Shown: positions 1 through 7,297 of the stretch, in pieces
How positions within the stretch are numbered: the first letter of the stretch is position 1
Layout: each line of letters begins with the position of its first letter
Assembly (NCBI GenBank): GCA_963736975.1
Contig: CAVTQY010000001.1
Span: forward strand, 2,294,001 to 2,358,000
Direction: 5' to 3'
DNA length: 64,000 bases
Source of the DNA: CAVTQY01 sp963736975
GTDB lineage: Bacteria > Pseudomonadota > Alphaproteobacteria > Acetobacterales > Acetobacteraceae
Position numbers and translations under genes: made by a program
The notes under the pieces: generated by a model
Told to the model about the DNA's origin: nothing
Databases searched by the model: none
What the model saw: only the letters and a program-made list of their open reading frames with translations

Positions 1-2093
1 AACGGAGTGCCGCTCTCGGCCAGCTCACGCAACAAGCGGGATGGCGCCCAGCGTTCGCCATACTGCTGATGCCAGGCGGCGATCTGGTTATAGACGTTGC
101 GCACGCCGACGCCGTCTGCCCAGAACATCAACCCGCCGCGGTAGCGCGGGAACCCGAAACCGTGCAGCCACATCACGTCGATGTCGCTGGCGCGATAGGC
201 CTTGCCTTCCTCCAGGATGCGGCACGCCTCGTTTACCGAGGCAAACAGCAGCCGGTGCAGGATCTCCGTATCCGTGAAACTGCGTTGCGGCACGCCCAGC
301 TCAGCGGCGACCGACTTGATGATGCGTGCGATCGCCGGATCAGGATGCGGCGTGCGGTCGCCCTTTTCATACCGATACCAGCCCGCCCCTGTCTTCTGCC
401 CGTAGCGGCCGAGCTCGACGATGCGGTCGGCGATCGGCAGCCTGCGGTATTTCGGGTTTGCGGCGGCGCGACGCCGGCGGCCGGCGGCGCCGACATCCAG
501 GCCCGCAAGGTCCCCGACCGCGAAGGGCCCCATCGGATAACCGAAATCGACCATCACCTTATCGACCTGCTCGGGCAGGCAGCCTTCTTCCAGCAGGATC
601 ATCGACTCAGTAGTGAATGGCGCGCGCGAGCGGTTGGCGACAAAACCATCGGTGTTGCCAGCCATGGCCGAAATCTTCCCGATACGTCGGCCCATCTGCA
701 TGGCGGTAACCAGCGTTTCGGGCGCGGATTGCGCCCCGCGCACCACCTCCAATAGTTTCATCACATTGGCCGGGCTGAAGAAATGCGTCCCGGCAACGTC
801 CTGCGGGCGCTTCGTCTCGGCGGCGAGCTGGTCGATATCGAGAGCAGAGGTGTTGGAGAACAGCAGTGCTCCCGGCTTCATCACCGCGTCGAGCTTGGCA
901 AAAACCGGCTTCTTGACCTCCATTTCCTCGAACACCGCCTCTATGACGATGTCGCATCCGGCGATGTCGTCGTAGTCCGACACCGGCTGGATCTGCGCAA
1001 GGCAACGCTCGCTGTCCTCCTCGGTCATGCTGCCGCGGCGGACCGAGGTGGCGTAATTCGCGCGGATCCGATCGAGGCCACGATTGAGGGCCTCGGGCGT
1101 GCTGTCCATAATGCGGACCGGGAAGCCGGCGCCAGCGAAGCTCATAGCGATGCCGCCGCCCATGGTGCCCGCGCCGACAACGGCCACGGCGGCAAAGTCG
1201 CGGGGCTTGGTACCAGGGGGAATATCCGGCAGTTTCGCGACTTCGCGCTCGGCAAAGAACGCATAGCGCAGCGCGCGCGCCTCTTCGGCGTTCTCCAGTT
1301 CGGCGAACAATTCCTGCTCGCGCTTCAGGCCCTCGTCGATCGGCAACCAACAGGCGGCTTCGACCGCAGCGATGCAGTTGTAGGGGGCTCTCTGATTGCG
1401 TGCACGGCGGGCGATCGACTGGCGCATCGCTTCGAACAGGTTGGGATCGCGCCTGGCTTCCTCCAGCTTCTCATCGCGATCGCGCACCCGCGGCAACGGA
1501 CGGCGGTCGGCAATGCGCTGCGCATGGGCGATCGCCTCAGCACGCAGATCGGCGCCATCGTCCAGCACCGCATCCAGGATGCCGTGACGCGCGGCTTCCG
1601 GCGCCAACACATGGCGGCCGGATGTGATCATCTCAAGCGCAACTTTCGGTCCGGCGAGCCGGGGCAGCCGCTGCGTGCCGCCGCCGCCGGGCAGGATGCC
1701 GATCAGCACTTCCGGCAAGCCGACCTTCGTGGTGGGCAGCGCAATGCGATAGTGGCAGGCCATCGCAATCTCCAGCCCGCCGCCGAGGGCGTAGCCGTGG
1801 ATGGCCGCGACCACTGGTTTTTCGCTCGCATCCAGGATGTCATAGACGCGCTGCCCCAGCGGCGGCCGCACGCGGGGCTTGCCGAACTGGCGGATATCGG
1901 CGCCGGCGATGAAGCTGCGGCCGGCGCCCATCAGCACCATGGCGCGGATCGCCTCGTCGGCATTGCCCTGGCGGATCGCCGCAATGATCCCCTCCGGCAC
2001 GCCTGGGCCCAATGCGTTCACCGGCGGATTATTTACGGTGATGACGCCGATCTCGCCCTCACGGTCGAGGCGGACGGGTGATGGTTCGGTCAT
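1..2093 (-). CDS. 3-hydroxyacyl-CoA dehydrogenase / enoyl-CoA hydratase fusion (partial, C-terminus off the left edge)
   Basis: Beta-oxidation multifunctional enzyme of the FadJ/FadB type: hydrates enoyl-CoA and oxidises 3-hydroxyacyl-CoA with NAD. About 697 residues are visible and the frame is open to the window edge. The N-terminal crotonase part shows the oxyanion-hole segments (GRSFIAGADI near residue 60; HGYALGGGLEIA further on). The NAD-binding part carries VVGAGTMGGG near residue 305, then NTSALDI and the HFFSPANVMKLLEVV motif of the hydroxyacyl dehydrogenase family, followed by the helical C-terminal domain (QKTGAGWYRY; FPRYRGGLMFW). It starts at the ATG at 2093 and is divergent from the homocysteine synthase gene. 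Substrate chain length cannot be told from sequence. A CoA-transferase end lies at the other edge of the window, but nothing links the two. Confidence 0.93.
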   Translation of the reverse strand, partial: MTEPSPVRLDREGEIGVITVNNPPVNALGPGVPEGIIAAIRQGNADEAIRAMVLMGAGRSFIAGADIRQFGKPRVRPPLGQRVYDILDASEKPVVAAIHGYALGGGLEIAMACHYRIALPTTKVGLPEVLIGILPGGGGTQRLPRLAGPKVALEMITSGRHVLAPEAARHGILDAVLDDGADLRAEAIAHAQRIADRRPLPRVRDRDEKLEEARRDPNLFEAMRQSIARRARNQRAPYNCIAAVEAACWLPIDEGLKREQELFAELENAEEARALRYAFFAEREVAKLPDIPPGTKPRDFAAVAVVGAGTMGGGIAMSFAGAGFPVRIMDSTPEALNRGLDRIRANYATSVRRGSMTEEDSERCLAQIQPVSDYDDIAGCDIVIEAVFEEMEVKKPVFAKLDAVMKPGALLFSNTSALDIDQLAAETKRPQDVAGTHFFSPANVMKLLEVVRGAQSAPETLVTAMQMGRRIGKISAMAGNTDGFVANRSRAPFTTESMILLEEGCLPEQVDKVMVDFGYPMGPFAVGDLAGLDVGAAGRRRRAAANPKYRRLPIADRIVELGRYGQKTGAGWYRYEKGDRTPHPDPAIARIIKSVAAELGVPQRSFTDTEILHRLLFASVNEACRILEEGKAYRASDIDVMWLHGFGFPRYRGGLMFWADGVGVRNVYNQIAAWHQQYGERWAPSRLLRELAESGTP

Positions 2094-2178
2094 GACGTTC
2101 GCCCCTTGGTTGCTCGATGTATGCCCCACGCCGATTTCCCTGGCCAGCAGGGGCGCTATCCACCGCCTCGCCCTCCGC

Positions 2179-2184
2179 TATACT
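2179..2184 (+). promoter_or_regulatory. possible -10 box of the metY-like gene
   Basis: TATACT lies 28 bases before the chosen start, in the 115-base gap between two divergent genes. I see no good -35 box at the right distance and no SAM riboswitch-like fold, so this is a weak call. Confidence 0.25.
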
Positions 2185-2211
2185 CCCCCCAATCAGCGCG
2201 AGGGACCCATG

Positions 2212-3513
2212 ATGGCATCCAACCAGACGCAGCATCCGGAAACGTTGGCCCTGCACGCCGGATGGCGGCGCGACGAAGCGACCCATGCCGTCGCGGTCCC
2301 GATTTACCAGACCACTTCCTACCAGTTCGACAGCGCCGAGAACGCGGCAAACCTGTTCGCGCTGAAAGAACTCGGCAACATCTACACACGCATCATGAAC
2401 CCCACCAACGATGCGTTCGAGAAGCGCATCGCCGCGCTGGAAGGCGGCGTCGCGGCTCTGGCGCTTGCCTCCGGCCAGGCGGCATCGGCCTTTGCGGTGC
2501 TGAACCTCGCCCGCGCCGGTGACAATATCGTCTCCTCCACCGATCTATACGGTGGCACCTGGAACCTGTTCGGCAACACGCTGAAGGATCAGGGCATCGA
2601 GACCCGCTTCGTCGATCCGGCCGACCCCGAGGCTTTCGCCCGCGCCACCGACGACCGCACCCGCGCCTATTACGCCGAGACGCTGCCCAACCCGAAACTG
2701 ATCCCCTTCCCCATCGCCGAGGTCGCGGCGATCGGCCGCACATTCGGCATCCCGCTGATCATGGACAACACCGCCGCCCCCACGCTGGTGCGCCCGTTCG
2801 ACCATGGCGCCGCAGTGGTGATGCATTCGGCCACCAAATATATCGGCGGCCATGGGAACTCGATCGGCGGCGTGGTGATCGATGGCGGCAATTTTGATTG
2901 GGAAGCGCATGCCGACCGCCAACCGGCGCTGAACACGCCTGATCCCAGCTATCACGGAGCGGTCTGGTCACAGGCTGCCAAACCACTCGGCCCGGTCGCC
3001 TATATCCTCAAGATGCGCGTCACCTTGCTGCGGGACCTCGGCGCCGCGCTCAGCCCATTCAATGCGTTTCTGTTCCTGCAAGGCATCGAAACGCTGCCGC
3101 TGCGAATGCGCGAGCACAGCCGCAATACCCGTCTGGTCGCCGACTTCCTGGCCACGCGCCGCGACGTGACCCGCGTGATCCATCCCGCCCACCACGCCGG
3201 CATCGGCGCCGAACGCACGGCGAAATATATGCCGCACGGGCAAGGCGGACTGCTCGGCTTCGAACTTGCCGGCGGGCACGAAGCCGGGCGGCGGTTCATC
3301 GACGCGCTGAAGCTGTTCTATCACGTCGCCAATATCGGCGATGTCCGCAGCCTGGCGATCCATCCGGCCAGCACCACGCATTCGCAGCTCACCGATGACG
3401 AGCAGATGGCGACCGGGGTCACGCCGGGCTATGTCCGCCTCTCGGTCGGGATCGAGCACCCCGACGACATCATCGCCGACCTGTCCCAAGCCCTCGACGC
3501 TGCGGCAGGCTGA
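2212..3513 (+). CDS. O-acetyl/O-succinylhomoserine sulfhydrylase-like PLP enzyme (Cys/Met metabolism family)
   Basis: Makes homocysteine from an activated homoserine and sulfide in direct-sulfhydrylation methionine synthesis; cytoplasmic. The 433 aa length fits the MetY/MetZ class. The start of the protein (HPETLALHAGWRRD, YQTTSYQFDS) and the PLP-lysine segment HSATKYIGGHG with Lys209 are classic for the family, as is VRLSVGIEHPDDI at the end. Two ATGs are adjacent (2209 and 2212); 2212 is preferred because a GAGG stands eight bases before it. The frame is open further upstream into the neighbouring gene, which is not meaningful. A pyridoxal kinase and an Lrp-like regulator follow on the opposite strand, a context consistent with amino-acid and cofactor control. 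Cystathionine gamma-synthase is a less likely alternative. Confidence 0.9.
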   Translation: MASNQTQHPETLALHAGWRRDEATHAVAVPIYQTTSYQFDSAENAANLFALKELGNIYTRIMNPTNDAFEKRIAALEGGVAALALASGQAASAFAVLNLARAGDNIVSSTDLYGGTWNLFGNTLKDQGIETRFVDPADPEAFARATDDRTRAYYAETLPNPKLIPFPIAEVAAIGRTFGIPLIMDNTAAPTLVRPFDHGAAVVMHSATKYIGGHGNSIGGVVIDGGNFDWEAHADRQPALNTPDPSYHGAVWSQAAKPLGPVAYILKMRVTLLRDLGAALSPFNAFLFLQGIETLPLRMREHSRNTRLVADFLATRRDVTRVIHPAHHAGIGAERTAKYMPHGQGGLLGFELAGGHEAGRRFIDALKLFYHVANIGDVRSLAIHPASTTHSQLTDDEQMATGVTPGYVRLSVGIEHPDDIIADLSQALDAAAG

Positions 3514-3545
3514 TACGTTTCGTGCATGGATCGCGCCGCCCACAC

Positions 3546-3569
3546 ACCTCTCCCGCTCGCCGGAGAGGT
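3546..3569. repeat. 8-bp inverted repeat, REP-like or terminator between convergent genes
   Basis: ACCTCTCC and GGAGAGGT (3546-3553 and 3562-3569) form a perfect 8-bp stem with an 8-base loop, followed by an imperfectly self-complementary stretch to about 3598. It sits between two convergent genes and could end both transcripts. Sequences of this flavour recur as intergenic repeats in many proteobacteria; only one copy is noticed here. Confidence 0.5.
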
Positions 3570-3602
3570 CGGTTTGCAAAGCGAACCGGGTGAGGGTAGC
3601 CG

Positions 3603-4067
3603 CTACACCGGAAACGGCGCCGCCTTCATCCGTTCCATAGCGAAGCGGCTGGTTACGTTGCGCAGCGGAACCGCGGCGATCAAACGCCGATAAAACGAGT
3701 CATAAGCACTGATGTCCGGCACCACGACATGCAGCAGATAATCGACATCGCCGCTCATGCGCCAGGCATCGACGATTTCCTCCATGCCGGCGATCACTTC
3801 GGCGAAGCGCTGCAGCCAGAGGCTGGAATGATCGGCGGTTTCGACGGCGACGAAAGCGGAGACGGGCAGGCCGATTTTCTGCGGATCGAGCACGGCGACG
3901 CGGCGGAGGATGATGCCTTCCTGCTCCATCCGGCGGATCCGCTTCCAGCACGGTGTCGCGGTCAGCCCGACGCGGTCGGCGATTTCCGCCAGGGACAGCG
4001 AGGCGTCCGCGGCGAGCAGGCGGAGGATTTCGCGGTCAACGCGGTCCATCTCTTTGCTGGCCGCCAT
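3603..4067 (-). CDS. Lrp/AsnC-family transcriptional regulator
   Basis: A 154-residue DNA-binding regulator. Residues about 7-65 form the AsnC-type helix-turn-helix (DREILRLLAADASLSLAEIA, then TPCWKRIRRMEQEGII), and residues about 70-150 the ligand-binding RAM domain (FVAVETADHS; GDVDYLLHVVVPD; VTSRFAMERMK). Members usually form octamers and sense amino acids. It converges on the metY-like gene and lies 60 bases downstream of the pyridoxal kinase on the same strand, so it may be cotranscribed with the latter. Its ligand cannot be read from the sequence; amino-acid metabolism is an inference from the neighbours. Confidence 0.92.
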   Translation of the reverse strand: MAASKEMDRVDREILRLLAADASLSLAEIADRVGLTATPCWKRIRRMEQEGIILRRVAVLDPQKIGLPVSAFVAVETADHSSLWLQRFAEVIAGMEEIVDAWRMSGDVDYLLHVVVPDISAYDSFYRRLIAAVPLRNVTSRFAMERMKAAPFPV

Positions 4068-4127
4068 CTGGAGCTTCCCTGCCTCCCTTCGTGGCCATAG
4101 CCCGGCGGAAGAGAAAATTCTACTATC

Positions 4128-4988
4128 TCAGCAGGGTTGCGCCGTAAACCTCCGGCTCGGCGCGAGAAGCTCCGACTGCGCCGCCACGATCTGCAGTTCG
4201 CGGGCGCCGGCTTCCGCCGTGCGGCGGAGAATGCCGTGCATCGACGATCCGGCCCGTTCCAGGGCCGCACGGGCGCTGCCGCTGGCCAGGCGGTGAAACA
4301 GGAACAACGCCGCGATGGCATCGCCGGTGCCGTTGATCTCGAGCGGCAGCAATGGCGTGCGCAGCAGGTGAAACTGCCCGTCCTCCACCGCCAGCATGTC
4401 GATACTGTCGGCCGGCGTCGCCTCGGTGCGCAGGCTGGTGAGCAGCACGATGCGCGGGCCGGTTCCGCGCAGGCGCGCGGCGAGTGCGCCGACCGCTGCC
4501 TTGGCCGTCGCAAGCGTGGTGCAGGAACACCCGGCCAGGAGTTCGAGTTCGAACCGATTGGGCGTCGCGAGATCGGCGGCCGGGAGTGCCTGGTCGCGCA
4601 AATACTCGGCGATGCCGGGGCGCACATACACGCCATCCTGGTCGTCACCGATCACCGGGTCGCAGCAGTAGAGAGCGGCGGGATTGGCTGCGCGCACGCG
4701 CGCCACGGCGTGCAGGATCGACTCGCCGATCCCGCGATCGCCCATATAGCCGGACAACACGGCGTCGCAAGTGGGCAGCACGCCGCGCGCCTCGATGCCG
4801 TCCACCAGCGCGCGCACGGACCCGCCGGTGAAGACATCGCCGGTCCAGTGGCGGTAGCCGGTGTGGTTGGAGAACTGCACGGTGTTGATCGCCCACACTT
4901 CCGCGCCCAGCCGCTGCAAGGGAAACACGGCGGCGGCATTGCCGACATGGCCGTAGGCAACCCAGGACTGGATCGAGAGGATGTTCAT
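4128..4988 (-). CDS. pdxY: pyridoxal kinase
   Basis: Phosphorylates pyridoxal (salvage of vitamin B6) to give PLP; PfkB/ribokinase fold, cytoplasmic. The 286-residue product starts MNILSIQSWV and has VAYGHVGNAA, SGYMGD, the CDPVIGD segment, and the nucleotide/anion-hole motif INGTGDA with the catalytic Asp near the C-terminus, all typical of PdxY/PdxK. The reading frame is open 28 codons further upstream, but the homologous start is the ATG at 4988; the Shine-Dalgarno there is weak. Its position next to a PLP-dependent enzyme is suggestive but may be accidental. Confidence 0.92.
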   Translation of the reverse strand: MNILSIQSWVAYGHVGNAAAVFPLQRLGAEVWAINTVQFSNHTGYRHWTGDVFTGGSVRALVDGIEARGVLPTCDAVLSGYMGDRGIGESILHAVARVRAANPAALYCCDPVIGDDQDGVYVRPGIAEYLRDQALPAADLATPNRFELELLAGCSCTTLATAKAAVGALAARLRGTGPRIVLLTSLRTEATPADSIDMLAVEDGQFHLLRTPLLPLEINGTGDAIAALFLFHRLASGSARAALERAGSSMHGILRRTAEAGARELQIVAAQSELLAPSRRFTAQPC

Positions 4989-5460
4989 CGGGCGCTCGCT
5001 TGGCTCGTGCACAGACGCAGACGCATGGTTCACCGGGAGGCCCGAGGCACACCATATGACCGGCCTCGTCAATGACCGCTTCGGGTGGTCTAGTGACGGT
5101 CCGGTTTCGGTGACTCCTGAAAAAAGCGGTCATGTGCAGATCAGCGGGATCGGCAGGATTGCCTCAATCAGGCACCCGCAACCGGTCGAGAGTTTCAACA
5201 TACCTTCCGGAAGTTTCCTCAGTTTCGAAAGCCATACAACGGATCGTGCGGCCCGGAATCCTGAGTGCCCAACGTTCAAGACGATCAGCACCGTTTTGAC
5301 CATATCTTTCGGAATGGGCAACTCTTGAAAATGCCGCTGATGACCTGGAAGTCTTGCAATCCGGTCTGGTGAAGTGCCGCCGCGCGAGGTGGCGATAAAG
5401 CGGTAAAGTTTTTTGTCGAGGACGTCCCGTCCTGGGCTACGATCACATGAGCGGAACTTG
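4989..5460. other. intergenic stretch, no convincing gene
   Basis: 472 bases less GC-rich than the flanking core genes. A minus-strand frame (5130-5468, TTG start, 112 codons) and a plus-strand frame ending at 5328 exist, but neither resembles a known protein nor has a good ribosome site. The minus frame would overlap the end of the toxin-like gene by eight bases, the position where an immunity gene might sit, so it is kept as a weak possibility only. Confidence 0.4.
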
Positions 5461-7275
5461 CTAGTCAATGATCGGGGGATAGGTGATTATCATAGCGCCT
5501 GGTAGCTGCATGTACGCTCGAACGGCATGCCCGATCACGCCCGCCTCAGTGGTAAGCTCAAAGGCGTATCCCTCGAACGCGCCTGTCCCGATGAAATCAA
5601 TGCGATTTGGCCCACTTATCTGCAAAAACGACCCTTCACCTTGCGGAAGGTCCTCGACAATCGCGTTTACCAACGCTTCCATTGCGTTGCCACCTAACGC
5701 CCTCGCAAACCCAGGATTACCGTTCGCGTATTGCCCTATCGCACCGCTCAATTGATGGGGGGATATTGGCGCTCCTCGACTGCTTCCGCCGAGCTTCATT
5801 ATGAGGTCTTTGTTGGCATTGAGAAAGGCCTGCGCTTGCCGGACGATGTCTTGGAACTTGGTCAAAGCCTGTTCACCTGTTGAAGCAAGGTTTTCCTCGC
5901 TTTCGGGCGCAAGCGCCTCGACTTCGGTTGCAAGCGCCCCAACCTCATTGGAAAGCGCTGGCAGGGTTTCAAGCTCATCCCCGATTTCCTGCTGGAGTGC
6001 TGGGTTGGTTGCGATCATTCCGATCGCGCCAGCTCCGAGCGGTAACGCTGACATCGACAATGATTGTACACCAGTGGCGGCCGTTGCAAAAAAGGACTGC
6101 ACACCAGCGGCGATTCCTGGCGCCGCTTCCAATATAGCGCCGGCTGTGGCGACCGTAGCCGCTGATGTTGCAAGAGCGAGTGAAGCGTTTTGCGCTGCGC
6201 GTAAATTCGAATCGTTGGTCAGAGCGTCGAGTATCGGTGTGCTGCCGCGGTATAAGAGCCAACTAGCGAATGGGCTGTCCGCCATCGGATTGAAGGGCAC
6301 AGTTCCCGATCCCGGAGGGGACGCGGGCGGCTGATCCTGCGCGGGGGCAAGAGACGCCAAGTCCGTCCCGGCCAAAACATCGTTGATGTTTGTAGGTTGG
6401 CCAGTGTCAACGGGGCCTGGACCCGAAGCTCCCACTGCCTGCTGAATTGCCGCGTTCGATTGAGCTTCTTGGCCAGAGGTCAATGGCGCGTCAATTGGCG
6501 GCGGAGCGGGGACCCCAGCGGACTGCGTAGTCGTTGTCGTCGTCGTAGAAGTCATTTCTCCAGGGGCCGGCACGAAATCAGCCGGAACTGGAGTACCCGG
6601 CGGCGGCCGCTCAATATCGATAGGGGCAAACACAAAGTTTCCGTTGGGGGTCAAAGCTCCCAGCACCGATCCGTCGCTGGCGGAGACAATTACGACAGGG
6701 CCTCCGCCAGCCGGTTGCAAAGCGATCATTGATCCATCTGGCGAGGTGAACTGGTTGTATGCGCCATCCCCCAGTTGACCAAAATCGGTCCATCCCCATG
6801 GCTGCCCATTTACCGATAACGAACCAACTCCGGCGTAAGTCGGGCCAGTCGTGTCAGAAGCGACGTTGGCGTTGGCAGGAGCCGCATCGTTTTGGGCCAA
6901 CAAGTCCGGTGACGATAGCATCGACGGAGACGGACCGTCGTCGCCAAAGGCAGCCTGGGCGTCGCTCGAAATCTCCCCCGTTGCCGCACCATCTCCTACA
7001 CTGATGACTTCTTCAATGTAACCGATCCCTGTAGTGAATGGGTCCTCATCCGCCTCCGTGGTAAAGGGGTCTGCATACGAGCTACCAGTAAAGGGATTCT
7101 CGCTCGGTCCGTCATCAAAGGCACCACCGGCGCCGCCGCCGAGCACCTTTCCCAAAATGAATCCGAGTATTGGGGAAGTAGGAGCTACCGCCGACGCCGC
7201 GGCATTCGCAATTTGCTGCTGACCATATTGCGGGTTGCCGAACCAGTCACTCGAGCCGTTGACCCAACCACTCAT
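5461..7275 (-). CDS. 604 aa low-complexity protein with a toxin/nuclease-like C-terminal domain (function unknown)
   Basis: Third gene of the 9630-5461 operon, 22 bases after its upstream neighbour; the ATG at 7275 has a GGAGG eight bases before it, better than the in-frame codon at 7311. Residues 1-330 are Ala/Gly/Pro/Ser-rich with a run of seven threonines, suggesting a linker or surface-exposed part. Residues about 365-440 hold hydrophobic Ala/Gly-rich helices, then a helical stretch to about 500. The last 90 residues look like the restriction-endonuclease-fold toxins of polymorphic toxin systems: an Asp (D560 in IDFIG), a Glu followed by two Thr (E573 in FELTT) and a His (H583 in GHAVRAY). 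That comparison is from memory of the family pattern. No signal peptide and no obvious immunity gene are visible. Confidence 0.7.
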   Translation of the reverse strand: MSGWVNGSSDWFGNPQYGQQQIANAAASAVAPTSPILGFILGKVLGGGAGGAFDDGPSENPFTGSSYADPFTTEADEDPFTTGIGYIEEVISVGDGAATGEISSDAQAAFGDDGPSPSMLSSPDLLAQNDAAPANANVASDTTGPTYAGVGSLSVNGQPWGWTDFGQLGDGAYNQFTSPDGSMIALQPAGGGPVVIVSASDGSVLGALTPNGNFVFAPIDIERPPPGTPVPADFVPAPGEMTSTTTTTTTQSAGVPAPPPIDAPLTSGQEAQSNAAIQQAVGASGPGPVDTGQPTNINDVLAGTDLASLAPAQDQPPASPPGSGTVPFNPMADSPFASWLLYRGSTPILDALTNDSNLRAAQNASLALATSAATVATAGAILEAAPGIAAGVQSFFATAATGVQSLSMSALPLGAGAIGMIATNPALQQEIGDELETLPALSNEVGALATEVEALAPESEENLASTGEQALTKFQDIVRQAQAFLNANKDLIMKLGGSSRGAPISPHQLSGAIGQYANGNPGFARALGGNAMEALVNAIVEDLPQGEGSFLQISGPNRIDFIGTGAFEGYAFELTTEAGVIGHAVRAYMQLPGAMIITYPPIID

Positions 7276-7297
7276 GATTGGTACCTCCAATACCTGC

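Noticed and set aside
607..1612. Minus-strand frames (247 and 95 codons) at the left end
   Set aside because: They are out-of-frame shadows of the fatty-acid oxidation fusion gene, whose true frame is open from 2093 to the window edge.
783..2081. 432-codon plus-strand frame
   Set aside because: Antisense to the fusion gene; GC-rich codon bias makes long antisense frames common here.
2094..2208. SAM riboswitch before the metY-like gene
   Set aside because: The gap is short and I could not fit a SAM-II or related fold.
5130..5468. 112-codon minus frame that could be an immunity gene
   Set aside because: TTG start, no ribosome site and no recognisable fold; mentioned only as a possibility.
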